Part shown: piece by piece, positions 9,772 to 18,564 of the stretch
How positions within the stretch are numbered: position 1 is the first letter of the stretch
Layout of the letters: every line of letters begins with the position of its first letter
NCBI RefSeq assembly: GCF_000830005.1
Contig: NZ_CP010407.1
Coordinates: 3,143,001-3,207,000 of the forward strand
DNA from: Streptomyces vietnamensis
GTDB lineage: Bacteria > Actinomycetota > Actinomycetes > Streptomycetales > Streptomycetaceae
Direction: 5' to 3'
Length of the DNA stretch: 64,000 nt
Program-made: the position numbers and the translations under genes
Notes under the pieces: model-generated
What the model saw: the letters and a program-made list of their open reading frames with translations, nothing else
Told to the model about the DNA's origin: nothing
Databases searched by the model: none

Positions 9772-11006
9772 GGGATCTCCACTCGCAGGAGGGTCGGCCC
9801 GCCCGGCGGGCTCATGATCGTCAGTGTGCCATCGAGGACGGCGATCCGGTCGGCGAGTCCCGTGAGACCGGAGCCGCGGGCCGGGTCGGCGCCCCCGTGC
9901 CCGTCGTCCTCGACGTCGAGCCGCAGGACGCCCTTCGCGTGCCGGGCGGTGATCCGGGCCCGGCGGGCGCCGCTGTGCCTGCCGATGTTGGCGAGGGCCT
10001 CGCAGCCGGCGAAGTACGCGGCGCTCTCGACGGCGCGGGGCAGCCGGGGCAGCGCCTCGGCGTCGGTCTCGACGGGGACGGCGGAGCGGTCGGCGGCGTC
10101 GGCGAGCGCCGGGCCGAGCCCGTAGTCGGCGAGGACCTGGGGATGGATGCCGTGGATCAGCTCCCGCAGCTCGGTCAGGGCCTGCCCGGCCTCCTCGTGG
10201 GCCTTCGCCAGCTGCTCGGCGAGCGGGCCGCCGGGCGGGGCGTCGAGCCGGGCCAGGCCCAGGGTCATGGTGAGGGCGACCAGGCGCTGCTGGGCCCCGT
10301 CGTGGAGGTCGCGCTCGATGCGGCGCCGCTCGGCCTCGAAGGCGTCGACGAGCCGGGCGCGGGAGGCGATGACCTCGCCGATCGCCTGCTTCTCGGTCTC
10401 GCGCGGGGTGAGCAGCGCCCGGGCCAGGGCGGCGCGGGCACCTGCGACGGCGGCCAGCGGGTAGGCGAGGGCGACGAGGAGGACGGCGCCGAGGAGGGCG
10501 ACGGCGAAGGCCTCCGGATAGGAGGTGACCAGGTACGCCTTGACGACCTTGGCCTCGTGGCCGTCCACGGCCAGCTGGAAGGGGGCGCTGAGGAGTGCGA
10601 CGGGCAGCCCGACGCCGACGGCGAGCGCGAGGAGGTCGAGCGGCCACAGGACGGTGGCGAGCAGCAGGGCGTACGCGAGCTCCCGCCAGGTGGCCTGCTC
10701 CTTGGTTCGGGTCCGAAGCCAGGCGGCCAGACCGGGCGCGGTGGGCACGCGGTGCGGGTCGGGTGCGGGGTCGAGGTCGACGATCCTCGTCCGGAGGCGC
10801 TCGACGCGGCCGAGAGCGATCCCGGAGAGGAGGAGCGGCGGCAGCCCGACGAGGACCAGCGAGAACACCCCGAGCACCAGGAACAGGGCCCCGGCGGCGG
10901 CGCCGAGGACCGCACCGGACGCGAGATACCCGACGACCCGCCAGGGCCAGGCCCCGAGGGGAAACCGGGGGCGGGTGAGTGCCTGCCAGGGGGTACGGGG
11001 GTTCAT
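9702..11006 (-). CDS. Sensor histidine kinase (HisKA_3 type)
   Basis: A 434-residue membrane kinase. The N-terminal half has two pairs of hydrophobic segments (about 28-65 and 112-180) and no large extracellular domain, a layout common in Streptomyces kinases with a PspC/putative-sensor-like region. The dimerisation box is ERRRIERDLHDGAQQRLVAL with phosphoacceptor His225. The ATPase domain has the N-box (CEALANIGRHS) and G-box (DDGHGGADPARGSGLTGL). ATG 11006 is used; a TTG nine bases earlier is unlikely. It is the partner of the overlapping NarL-type regulator. The signal sensed is unknown. Confidence 0.92.
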   Translation of the reverse strand: MNPRTPWQALTRPRFPLGAWPWRVVGYLASGAVLGAAAGALFLVLGVFSLVLVGLPPLLLSGIALGRVERLRTRIVDLDPAPDPHRVPTAPGLAAWLRTRTKEQATWRELAYALLLATVLWPLDLLALAVGVGLPVALLSAPFQLAVDGHEAKVVKAYLVTSYPEAFAVALLGAVLLVALAYPLAAVAGARAALARALLTPRETEKQAIGEVIASRARLVDAFEAERRRIERDLHDGAQQRLVALTMTLGLARLDAPPGGPLAEQLAKAHEEAGQALTELRELIHGIHPQVLADYGLGPALADAADRSAVPVETDAEALPRLPRAVESAAYFAGCEALANIGRHSGARRARITARHAKGVLRLDVEDDGHGGADPARGSGLTGLADRIAVLDGTLTIMSPPGGPTLLRVEIPCPAPTASSVSSSPRTASSSGRD

Positions 11007-11213
11007 GGGGGCCAACGGTAGGACGGGGTCGGTGGGTGTGCCATGGCCCTGGGGGGCGCGGCGGGGGTAGGGCTGGACCTACCGCCGGGTGCGGCGCCCA
11101 CGCCTGTTGTGGGCCTGCGTTCCGCTGGGGCGGTGCCCACCCGCCCGGGGCGGTGCCCCCGCCGCCCCCGTTGTGGGCCTGCGCCCGCCGTTGTGGGCGC
11201 CTCGTGCCGCCCC

Positions 11214-11257
11214 GTTGTGGGCAATCGTTCCGCTGGGGCGGAACGGGTGGGCACAAC
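11214..11257 (+). repeat. 44-bp palindromic repeat, copy A
   Basis: The outer arms are gttgtgggc and the complementary-type gggcacaac. The inner stem is cgTTCCG-ctggggC-GGAAcg. It is the same family as 11376-11417 (opposite orientation) and 25142-25185. Confidence 0.8.
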
Positions 11258-11375
11258 GGACCCGCGCCCTGCCGGCGCCCGAGGCTTCCGCGCCCGAACC
11301 CGCACCGGGAGCGCGCCGCGGCGGTGGTGCGGGCCCAGGCGCGGAACGCCTAGGCCCGGCTGGGGGCGCCGTCCC

Positions 11376-11417
11376 GTGTGCCCACCCGTCCCGCCCCAGC
11401 GGGACGATTGCCCACAC
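11376..11417 (-). repeat. 44-bp palindromic repeat, copy B (inverted)
   Basis: This is the inverse orientation of copy A. The inner stem reads TCCCG/CGGGA in place of TTCCG/CGGAA, a paired change that keeps the hairpin. The outer arms are one base shorter. Confidence 0.8.
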
Positions 11418-11608
11418 GGCGGGGGGGCGCCGCCCGGCCGGGTGCGGGCCACACGGGGCGGGGCGAAGCCCCGGGCGGGGGCGCCGCCCAGCAGGGCGCG
11501 GGGCCACGCGGGCGGGCGAAGCCCGGATGCGCATCGCCCAGCCGGGCGCGGGCCCGCACGGCGGTGCGCGCCGCCCGCCGGGCGCGGGGGCGCGCGGTGG
11601 AGGGCGGT

Positions 11609-13270
11609 CTACGTGGGGGGTCGGGCGTGGCGGTGGTGCTCCTCGTCGAGCGTCGCCGTCTGCTGCGGGGTCAGGGGCTCGTACGAAGAGCCCGGAGTCG
11701 GACGCCACCACACCGGGTCCTCGCAGTGGAAGGCCTCCCGGCGGAGGGCCACGCGGTGGATCTTGTTCGTGGCCGTGAGGGGCAGCTCCCGCATCACCCG
11801 GACGAAGCGCGGCGGCATCTTCGTGCCCAGGTCCGCCTGGGCGGAGAGGAAGGACGCGAAGGCCGTCGGGTCGAAGGCCTCCCCCTCCCGCAGGGCCAGC
11901 GCCGCCATCACCTGGTCCCCCGCCACCGGGTCCGGCACCGCGTAGACCGCGACGCCCGCCACCCGGTCCCAGCGCGCCAGGATGTGCTCGATCATCGCCG
12001 CGGCCAGGTTCTCGCTGTCGACCCGCAGCCGGTCGTCCGTACGGCCCGCGAAGTACAGGAAGCCGTCCGCGTCCCGGTAGAAGAGGTCTCCGGTCCAGTA
12101 CCAGCCGCCGCGCAGCCGGGCCGCCTCCGCCTCCGGGTTGCGCCAGTAGCCCTCGAAGGGCGAGCGGCCCCGGTTGACCAGCTCGCCGACCGCCTCCGTG
12201 GCGTTGAGGAGCCGGCCGGTGGGAGAGAAACGGGCCGGCGGGCATTCCTTCCCCGTCTCGGAGGAGACGACCGCCAGGTCGTCGCCCGGTGCCGCCCGGC
12301 CTATCGCGCCCGTCGGCGTGTCCGGGGTCCGCTGGATCGCCGCGCCGCCCTCGGAGGAGCCGTACCCCTCCACGAGCGGGACGCCGAAGCGTTCCCGGAA
12401 GCGGGCCGCGTCCACCGCCCCCGCCTCCGTGCCGAAGCCGAGCCGCAGCGGGTGGGCGCGGTCGTCGGGTCCCGGCGGGGTGGCGAGGAGGTACTGGACG
12501 GCCCGGCCCACGTACGTGAAGTAGGTGGCGCCGAAGCGGCGTACGTCCGGGAGGAAGCGGGAGGCCGAGAAGCGGGCCCGCAGCGCCACCCCGGCCCCGG
12601 CGGCGAGCGCGGGCGCCCAGTCGGCGATCACGGCGTTGCCGTGGAACATCGGCATGCAGATGTAGTGGACGTCGTCCCGGCCGACCCCGAAGTGGGAGAC
12701 GAGCGAGGCGCCGGCGGCCGCGAGCCGCCCCTGGCTGCACAGGGCCGCCTTCGGCGCGCCCGTCGAACCGGAGGTGAAGGAGAGCAGGAAGCGGCTGTCA
12801 GGGCGTACGGGGCCGAGGGTGGCGTCCCCCGGCCGGGCGCCCTCGTACGGGGCGAGGAGTTCCCCGTACGCCTCGGTGTCCGTGACCAGGATCCGTACCC
12901 CCGGCAGCGCGAGGCCGTCCAGGAGCGGCAGGTGGGCGCGCTGGGTGACGAGGACCCGGCAGGCGGTGTGCCGGATGTCGCGGGCGAGTTCGGCGCCGCG
13001 CCGGGTGGGGTTGATCCCGGCGACGGCGGCCCCCGCGAGGGCCGCCGCGCTGAGCCAGAGCGGGTACTCCGGCGTGTTGTCGAGCAGGACGCCGAGGTGC
13101 GGCTCGCCCCCCGGCACGGGTGGCATCAGGTCCACGAGCAGCGCGGCCCGCGCGGCGGCGCCCGCGGCGACCTGGTGGTGGGTGAGGGTGTGGTGCTCGT
13201 CCCTCAGGCCGGTCCGGTGGTCGCCCCATTGGCGCCGTACGAGCTCCGCGACGGTGTCCGCGCTCCTCAT
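11609..13270 (-). CDS. Acyl-CoA synthetase (AMP-binding, FadD-like)
   Basis: A 553-residue adenylate-forming enzyme expected to activate a carboxylic or fatty acid to its acyl-CoA. The P-loop-like LLSFTSGSTGAPKAA (about 165-180), EGYGSSEGG, YWTGDLFYRDADGFLYFAGRTDDRLRVDSENLA, and the C-terminal PLTATNKIHR with the catalytic Lys are all present. It resembles mycobacterial-type FadD17/FadD6 acyl-CoA synthetases and stands alone with no carrier protein or condensation domain, so it is not an NRPS module. ATG 13270 is used. The substrate is unknown. Confidence 0.88.
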   Translation of the reverse strand: MRSADTVAELVRRQWGDHRTGLRDEHHTLTHHQVAAGAAARAALLVDLMPPVPGGEPHLGVLLDNTPEYPLWLSAAALAGAAVAGINPTRRGAELARDIRHTACRVLVTQRAHLPLLDGLALPGVRILVTDTEAYGELLAPYEGARPGDATLGPVRPDSRFLLSFTSGSTGAPKAALCSQGRLAAAGASLVSHFGVGRDDVHYICMPMFHGNAVIADWAPALAAGAGVALRARFSASRFLPDVRRFGATYFTYVGRAVQYLLATPPGPDDRAHPLRLGFGTEAGAVDAARFRERFGVPLVEGYGSSEGGAAIQRTPDTPTGAIGRAAPGDDLAVVSSETGKECPPARFSPTGRLLNATEAVGELVNRGRSPFEGYWRNPEAEAARLRGGWYWTGDLFYRDADGFLYFAGRTDDRLRVDSENLAAAMIEHILARWDRVAGVAVYAVPDPVAGDQVMAALALREGEAFDPTAFASFLSAQADLGTKMPPRFVRVMRELPLTATNKIHRVALRREAFHCEDPVWWRPTPGSSYEPLTPQQTATLDEEHHRHARPPT

Positions 13271-13311
13271 GGGCCGGACTGTAGCTGACGGTCAATCAGA
13301 ACTGAACCGCC

Positions 13312-13363
13312 AGAACGAGACGTCGGAACGAGACGTCGGAACGAGACGTCAGAACTTGACGTC
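13312..13363 (-). repeat. 13-bp tandem repeat spanning the LPMO stop codon
   Basis: There are four head-to-tail 13-base units (minus strand gacgtcaagttct, then gacgtctcgttcc twice, then gacgtctcgttct). The first unit holds the last codons of the LPMO and the first base of its TGA stop. Confidence 0.8.
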
Positions 13364-13942
13364 CGAGCAGGCGTAGAAGGCGTTCCCGGTGTCCGCGATC
13401 GTCCACACCGCCAGGATCAGGTGCCGGCCCGTCTTGCCCGCCGGGATCGTCCCGGAGTGCGTGAGCGTCGACGGCGGCTGCTGGTTGTTGTAGGGGATGG
13501 TCAGGAACGGCTGGGGGTCGAGGTCCGCCCGGGTCAGCGCCTTGGTCCCGGTCCAGCCGTTCTTGGTGATGTAGTAGCGGAAGTCCGTGGTGGCGTGGCG
13601 GGCGGTGAACTGCCACCGGAAGCCGTAGCTCTGGCCGGCCACGAGCGTCGTCGTCGGCCAGGCACCGCCGCGGGGGTCGTCGAGCTGCGCGAAGCGGGAG
13701 TTCCCGCCGGCGCAGATCTTCCCGTCGGCGGGGCCCGCGGCCGGGAAGCCCTTGGGCCCCTCGACCGACTGCGGCTCCCACTGGATGTCGCCGCAGTTGC
13801 TCACGGTGCCGTTGGCGCAGAGCTTCTGACGGCTGATCGGCGCGTCGGTGTAGCCGTGGCTGCCGGCGGTGCCGGTGGCGAGGACGGTGGCCCCGGCGAT
13901 GCCGAGCGCCACCACCGCCGCCCCGAGTGCCTTGTTGCGCAT
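13349..13942 (-). CDS. AA10 lytic polysaccharide monooxygenase (chitin-active type)
   Basis: A 197-residue exported copper enzyme that cleaves crystalline chitin or cellulose oxidatively. ATG 13942 follows AGGAG by 7 bases. The signal peptide runs to about residue 29, so the mature protein begins at His in GSHGYTDAP, as required for the copper histidine brace. The second brace His is in WQFTARHATTDFRYY. The rest matches single-domain AA10 proteins: SRQKLCANG, GDIQWEPQSVEGPKGFP, ICAGGNSRFAQLDDP, HLILAVWTIADTGNAFYACSDV. There is no CBM. A near-perfect dre palindrome upstream links it to the chitinase at 4.7 kb and to DasR. Confidence 0.95.
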   Translation of the reverse strand: MRNKALGAAVVALGIAGATVLATGTAGSHGYTDAPISRQKLCANGTVSNCGDIQWEPQSVEGPKGFPAAGPADGKICAGGNSRFAQLDDPRGGAWPTTTLVAGQSYGFRWQFTARHATTDFRYYITKNGWTGTKALTRADLDPQPFLTIPYNNQQPPSTLTHSGTIPAGKTGRHLILAVWTIADTGNAFYACSDVKF

Positions 13943-14017
13943 GCTGTCGCTCCTGGAGAACGTGGGGAGTTCCTTGGGGCCGTGCGCGCGCGTACGGGGT
14001 GCTGCTTCACGTGCGTT

Positions 14018-14031
14018 TTGGTCTGGACCAA
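14018..14031. promoter_or_regulatory. dre-like palindrome upstream of the LPMO
   Basis: TTGGTC-tg-GACCAA is an exact inverted repeat about 76 bases before the LPMO start and matches the DasR dre consensus at nearly all positions. Confidence 0.75.
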
Positions 14032-14071
14032 GTATCAAGGTAGGGAGGGAAGTCGGGCATGTCCATCCCCG

Positions 14072-16399
14072 TCACGCACCCTCCACGGGACCCGTCCTGC
14101 CCGTGTAGAACGCCACCGTCAGGTCCTTGACCAGCGCCTTGCGCTCGTAGTCGTCCAGCTCCACCAGACCACGACTGGTCAGCCGGTGGACCACGTCGTC
14201 CACCGCGTCCACCACCGAGGTCAGGACGCTGTCCCGGTGCTTCGCGTCGATCGCCGCGATCCGGCGCCGGCGCATCGCCGCCGCCACCTCCGGCGCGTAC
14301 TCGATGCGCGTCGGCTGCGCCGAGAACACGTCCACGCCGACCGGGGCGCACTCCGCCGACAGCATCCGCGTCAGGGCCTCGCCGACCGCCTCCGCGTCCC
14401 GCAGCGTCGGCGCGTCCTCGTGGAACGCGTCCGCCGGAAGCTGCGAGAGCACCCGGGCCATCGCCGCCTCCACCTGCTCCCGCAGGTAGTCCTCGTGCCC
14501 CTCGACCCCGAGCGACGCCCGGACCGTGTCCCGCACCCGCCACACCACCAGGACGGTCACGTCCAGCGCGGTGCCCTTCGCGTCCACCGCCGACAGCGGC
14601 TCGCTCCGCCAGTGCCGCAGCCGGACGTCCACCCGGCGGCGCAGCAGCAACGGGCTGATCCACACCAGGCCCGTACGGCGGACCGTGCCGCGGTAGTCGC
14701 CGAACAGGGTCAGCACCCAGGCGTAGCCGACCCGGCCGCGGCTCAGACCGCCCAGCGAGAACAGGGCGAGCACCACGCCGAGGGCCAGCAGGGCCCACTG
14801 CCCGAGAGGAATGCCGTGGTACGGGCGCGCCGGCAGCCGCAGCATCCGCGCGGCCTCCGCGGGCACCGCCCCGACCCACCACACGAGCGCCGCGCACCAG
14901 GCGACCGCCAGCGCACCGGCGACCACCCCGACCCATCCGGGCAGCACCGGCCCGGGCCGCTCGACGAGAGCGGGATCGGCGGTGGGCGCGGGCCGGGAGG
15001 CGGCGGCCTGCGGGCGGGGCCTGGACTGCGGCTGCGGCTGCGGCTTGGGCTGCGGCTCGGCCTGGACCTTCGACGGGGCCGGGATGGCGGGCTTGCGGCC
15101 CGCCGCCGGCGGGGTGGGGGCGGGCATGGAGACGGTGTCGGGCCCCGGGTCGTCGCCCGCCGCGCCGGGGACGGCGGACTCCGGGCCGTCCCGGAAGAGC
15201 AGGTGCACCGGGATCGAGCCGGTGGTCTCGGCCCCGATCACGTTCTTCCGCCGCGCGACCCGCACCACGGCGGCGACGGGCACCGCGACGGCTCCGACCC
15301 TCGCCCCGCTGATCCGCCCGAAGTCGAGCGCACGGTCGGCCTCGCCGGCGGGGCGGTCGCCGCCGAGGGTGGTCGCCCCGGCGGGGGAACCGACCGGGGC
15401 GGGCCCGCCCGGTCGGGCCCCCGACGGGACGGGGGCCGGTTCCCCGGTCGGCGCCGTGCCGGAGGCGGGCCCTGGCGTGGGGCCCAGTTCGGCGCCGGAC
15501 GCGGCCCTGATGGGAGGCACCGGCGCCGGGGCGGACGCGGAGCCCCCCGGGGGCGCCGACGCCGTACCGGACGCGGGCGCGGCCGGAGCGGGCGCGGGAA
15601 CGGCGGAGGTCGCCCCCGGCGCGCCCGCCGCGACCCCCACCCGGGTCACCGGAACCGCACCGGACAGGGAACCGGCCGGGGCCGCCCCCGGCCCGTCCGC
15701 CGGCCGGGCCACCGGCGTCACACCGGACACGGGCCCCGCCGGGACCGCACCCGGCACCGACCCGGCCCGGGTCGCCGGCTCCGTACCGGACGTGGGCACG
15801 GACACTGGCGTGGCTGAGGCCGCCGCCGGCGCACTCGCCGTCCGGGCCACAGGAGCCGTCGGGGCGGACGCGGACACCACCGAGGTCGCCCCCGGCGCAC
15901 CCCCCGCCCGGGCCACCAGCTCCGCACCGGACACGGGTCCCGCCGAGGGCACCCCCGGAGCACCCGACACCGGCCCGACCCGGGTTGCCGGCTCCGTACC
16001 GGTCGCGGACGCGGACACCGTCGAAGTCGCCCCTGGCGCAGGCGCGGCAAGCGCCACCGCGCCGGACACCGGCCCCGCCGGGCCCTCCCCGGGCACAGTC
16101 CCTGCCGAGGTCACCCCCGGCTCACCCGCCACAGCCCCCGCCCGGGCCACCGGCTCCGTACCGGACGCGAGTCCCGCCGGGGGCGCACCCGACCCCGCCG
16201 GAGGCGCCGGCGTCGGGCCCGGTGTCGTGCCGGGGGCCGGGCCCGGGGCCGGTGTGCGTTCCGGGGTGGTCGGGGGGTGGACCGGCTCCGGTGGGGACGT
16301 GCGGGGGAGGGTGCCGTCCGTCAGGCGTCTGGCCGTGCGGGCCGCGTCACGCGAGGCCGCCGCGCCGGAGTCCGCGGGGTTCGGGGTCGATGCCGTCAT
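14072..16399 (-). CDS. SPFH-domain membrane protein with long repetitive N-terminus
   Basis: A 775-residue protein. Residues 1 to about 335 are low-complexity Pro/Ala/Val/Thr/Gly with a loose periodic pattern (PVSGA-x-PVARAG-x-GAP-type units). A short ordered block follows (DFGRISGARVGAVAVPVAAVVRVARRKNV). Two transmembrane segments (about residues 497-520 and 545-565) come next, then an SPFH/band-7 domain (RTGLVWISPLLLRRRVDVR, ALDVTVLVVWRVRDT, LREQVEAAMARVLSQLPAD, IEYAPEVAAAMRRRRIAAIDAKHRDSVL). SPFH proteins scaffold membrane microdomains. ATG 16399 (MTASTPNP) has a GAGG site; ATG 16414 is alternative. It begins 25 bases after the wall hydrolase gene and is probably co-transcribed with it. 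Confidence 0.85.
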   Translation of the reverse strand: MTASTPNPADSGAAASRDAARTARRLTDGTLPRTSPPEPVHPPTTPERTPAPGPAPGTTPGPTPAPPAGSGAPPAGLASGTEPVARAGAVAGEPGVTSAGTVPGEGPAGPVSGAVALAAPAPGATSTVSASATGTEPATRVGPVSGAPGVPSAGPVSGAELVARAGGAPGATSVVSASAPTAPVARTASAPAAASATPVSVPTSGTEPATRAGSVPGAVPAGPVSGVTPVARPADGPGAAPAGSLSGAVPVTRVGVAAGAPGATSAVPAPAPAAPASGTASAPPGGSASAPAPVPPIRAASGAELGPTPGPASGTAPTGEPAPVPSGARPGGPAPVGSPAGATTLGGDRPAGEADRALDFGRISGARVGAVAVPVAAVVRVARRKNVIGAETTGSIPVHLLFRDGPESAVPGAAGDDPGPDTVSMPAPTPPAAGRKPAIPAPSKVQAEPQPKPQPQPQSRPRPQAAASRPAPTADPALVERPGPVLPGWVGVVAGALAVAWCAALVWWVGAVPAEAARMLRLPARPYHGIPLGQWALLALGVVLALFSLGGLSRGRVGYAWVLTLFGDYRGTVRRTGLVWISPLLLRRRVDVRLRHWRSEPLSAVDAKGTALDVTVLVVWRVRDTVRASLGVEGHEDYLREQVEAAMARVLSQLPADAFHEDAPTLRDAEAVGEALTRMLSAECAPVGVDVFSAQPTRIEYAPEVAAAMRRRRIAAIDAKHRDSVLTSVVDAVDDVVHRLTSRGLVELDDYERKALVKDLTVAFYTGRTGPVEGA

Positions 16400-16424
16400 T
16401 CGGGTCCACCTCATGCTCTCGGGG

Positions 16425-18035
16425 TCATCGGAACAAGCGCCGCCAGGTCTCCGGGCCCGGGTAGCCGTCGGCCGCTCCGCCGCGCCAGCCCTGTGCCCGC
16501 TGGAACGCCTCGACGTTGCGGCGGTCCGCCTCCGTCCAGCGCGGACCGGGTCCCGACAGGTAGTGCTTGCCGAAGCCCCGCTTCACCAGTTGTTTGCCCA
16601 GCTTCTCCACATATGCGTTGGATTGCCCCGGACGGAAGTAGCCACGCCCGGGAAACCCCGTCGCATTCGTGCTCGAACCGCCCGAACCACTCGAACCGCC
16701 GATGTCCTTGCCCCCGCCGGCCACGAGGAGCGCCCACGTCTGCGGTCCGGGCAGGCCGTCCGCCTCCTTGCCCTTCCAGCCCTGCGCGAGCTGGAACGCC
16801 TGGGTCGCCCGCCGGTCCGCCTCGCCCCACCTCGGGCCGGGCCCCTGGCTGTAGAACTTCTTGCCGCCGCGCGCGACGAGCAGGTTCCCGAGCTGGGTGA
16901 CGTACGCGTTGTTCGCGCCCGGACCGAACATCCCCGTCCCCGGGTACGCCGCCGACTCCGTGGGCTCCGCCCCGCTGCCGGTGCCGCCGCTCACCACGCC
17001 CTTGTAGCGGTAGGCCACGTACCGGTCGGAGTTCTCCCAGTACGCCATCGGCGTCGCCTGCTTCCGCGTGCGCGGCTTCGTCTGCTCGTAGGCGATGTAG
17101 GAGGTGTGGGTGTAGTCGGTCCAGCCGCCGAAGATCGTGACGTGCGAGCCGCGGGTCGGGTTGGCCGGGTTGTGGAAGAGCAGGATGTCGCCGGGCTGGA
17201 GCTCGGTGCGGTCGATGCGTACGGCGAAGCGGTCGAGGCTGCCGGTCCACTCGTTGCTGCTCAGGTTCCAGGCCATGGAGATGTAGCCGGAGCAGTCCTG
17301 GCGGTACCCGTCCGGCCAGTACTTCTCCATGGAGTACGGGACCTGGGCCGCGACCCACGTCTTGGCCCGGTTGATGATCTCCGCGCGGGTCGTCTTCCGC
17401 AGCGTCTCCGTCGAGATCTGACTGGTCGTCGGGACGGCGTCGGGGGTCGGGGCCGAGCCCGGTCCCGGCGCGCCGCCGTGCAGCGGCCCCCGTCCGCCCT
17501 GCGGGGTCTCGGGCCCCGGCCAGGGCGAGTCGGGGGAGCCCGCCGAACCTGCCGAACCCATCGAGCCCGCCGAACCCGCCGAGCCCACCGAACCCGCCGA
17601 GCCCGCCGAGCCGACGGACCGGGATGTCGCCGGGGCCCACAACACCGCCGGGTCCGCCTCCACCGGGGCCGCGCCCGACCGACCCGCCTCCACCCGGCCC
17701 GCACCCGACCGGCCCGCCTCCGTTCGGCCCGCACCCGGCAGACCCGCCTCCGCCGGGCCCGCGTCCAGCGCGTCCACGTCCAGCGCGTCCGTCGGAGCCG
17801 GTGGGATCGGCGGGGTCGGCGGGCCGGTGAGGGCCGTCGCCGCCCCGGCCCCTCCCCCGCCCAGGACCACGCCCGCCGCCGTCACCAGGACCAGCGCGCG
17901 GCGGGCGCCGTGCGCCGCCGGGTGGCCGCCCGACCGGACGGGCAGGCCCAGGGCGAGGTCGCGCCGCTGCCGGGCGCAGCCCGGGCAGCCGCAGTCGGCC
18001 GCGGGTTCGAACTCCTCGAAGACCGGCACGCTCAT
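16425..18035 (-). CDS. NlpC/P60-like amidase with two C-terminal wall-binding repeats
   Basis: A 536-residue predicted cell-wall protein. The order is: Cys-rich cytoplasmic N-terminus (CGCPGCARQRRD), one transmembrane anchor (about 48-66), a Pro/Ala/Gly-Ser linker with many GSAGSAG units, then a catalytic domain (about 205-345) with QDCSGYISMAWNL holding the probable nucleophile Cys and GSHVTIFGGW holding the probable His. At the C-terminus are two related peptidoglycan-binding repeats, each with YVxxLGxxLVxRG, GPGPRWxEADRR, FQxAQGWxG and DGxPGPxTW. ATG 18035 follows GAGGGG. It likely cleaves or remodels peptidoglycan stem peptides. A dre-like TGTC-tg-GACA lies upstream at 18099-18108 but is weak. 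Confidence 0.85.
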   Translation of the reverse strand: MSVPVFEEFEPAADCGCPGCARQRRDLALGLPVRSGGHPAAHGARRALVLVTAAGVVLGGGGAGAATALTGPPTPPIPPAPTDALDVDALDAGPAEAGLPGAGRTEAGRSGAGRVEAGRSGAAPVEADPAVLWAPATSRSVGSAGSAGSVGSAGSAGSMGSAGSAGSPDSPWPGPETPQGGRGPLHGGAPGPGSAPTPDAVPTTSQISTETLRKTTRAEIINRAKTWVAAQVPYSMEKYWPDGYRQDCSGYISMAWNLSSNEWTGSLDRFAVRIDRTELQPGDILLFHNPANPTRGSHVTIFGGWTDYTHTSYIAYEQTKPRTRKQATPMAYWENSDRYVAYRYKGVVSGGTGSGAEPTESAAYPGTGMFGPGANNAYVTQLGNLLVARGGKKFYSQGPGPRWGEADRRATQAFQLAQGWKGKEADGLPGPQTWALLVAGGGKDIGGSSGSGGSSTNATGFPGRGYFRPGQSNAYVEKLGKQLVKRGFGKHYLSGPGPRWTEADRRNVEAFQRAQGWRGGAADGYPGPETWRRLFR

Positions 18036-18171
18036 GCGATTCCCCTCCACACTCGTCAAGATCTTTCTGGCCCTTGTTTCGGGCGTCAGTGTCTCAACTG
18101 TCTGGACAAATCGCATTTTGACGGATCGAAGGCCTGATACGACCATCCGACAGGCCGGAGGCGACCGGTAT

Positions 18172-18219
18172 TGGTCAGGAGCACCCCCTCACGTCAGGTA
18201 GAGTTCTCTTTGTCAGCAG
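18172..18219 (+). promoter_or_regulatory. Conserved upstream block of tRNA-Lys copy 3
   Basis: TGGTCA, GAGCACCCC, TCAGGTAGAGT and GTCAGCAG occur at the same spacing as in 8914-8961. TAGAGT is the probable -10. Confidence 0.55.
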
Positions 18220-18293
18220 GCGCCGCTAGCTCAGTTGGTTAGAGCAGCTGACTCTTAATCAGCGGGTCCGGGGTTCGAGTCCCTGGCGGCGCA
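18220..18293 (+). tRNA. tRNA-Lys (anticodon CTT), copy 3
   Basis: It is identical to copies 1 and 2, with the same fold, anticodon CTT and no encoded CCA. It is flanked by the wall hydrolase (divergent) and a sortase pair. Confidence 0.97.
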
Positions 18294-18300
18294 CGCAGAG

Positions 18301-18335
18301 TCAAGACCCCCTCGCCATAAGTGAGGGGGTCTTGA
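18301..18335. terminator. Intrinsic terminator after tRNA-Lys copy 3
   Basis: The arms tcaagaccccctc and gagggggtcttga surround a short loop, followed by TCTTT. The next 229 bases to 18564 hold nothing recognisable. Confidence 0.85.
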
Positions 18336-18564
18336 TCTTTATCCGGGCTTTTCGCCCCAACTACCGTCCGTCGTCGGCCAGTTACGCCGCATCCCTGGGC
18401 CGGGCGGGGGCAGGGCCTCTACAGTGTGCGGAACCCCGACCTCCCGTGGCGGCACCGGGCTCCTCCCGCGGCCCGTGAGCCCCGCGGTCGAGGACCGGCC
18501 CGGTCGGCGGCGGCCCGGGACGCGCCCCGCCGACCGCGCCCCGGTCCCACCCGTGCGCAGGACC

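Larger units (their letters stand above)
11007..11608. other. Intergenic region filled with degenerate palindromic repeats
   Basis: This 602-bp gap contains no convincing gene. Its left half holds repeated gttgtgggc and gcccac blocks: two good copies of a 44-bp palindrome (11214-11257 and 11376-11417) and partial ones near 11102-11200. The right half (11420-11600) is very GC-rich with repeated cgggcg and gcgaagcccgg motifs. Open frames across it in several phases are by-products of composition. Confidence 0.6.

Noticed and set aside
11609..13270. NRPS adenylation gene of a biosynthetic cluster
   Set aside because: It stands alone without carrier, condensation or tailoring genes, and motifs fit a free acyl-CoA synthetase.
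18099..18108. dre site before the wall hydrolase
   Set aside because: TGTC-tg-GACA is an inverted repeat but departs from the TGGTCTAGACCA consensus at key positions. It is too weak to call.
14811..18137. 1108-residue plus-strand open frame
   Set aside because: It is antisense to the SPFH and wall-hydrolase genes. Its composition is an artefact of high GC and repeated Pro/Ala codons, with no domain pattern.
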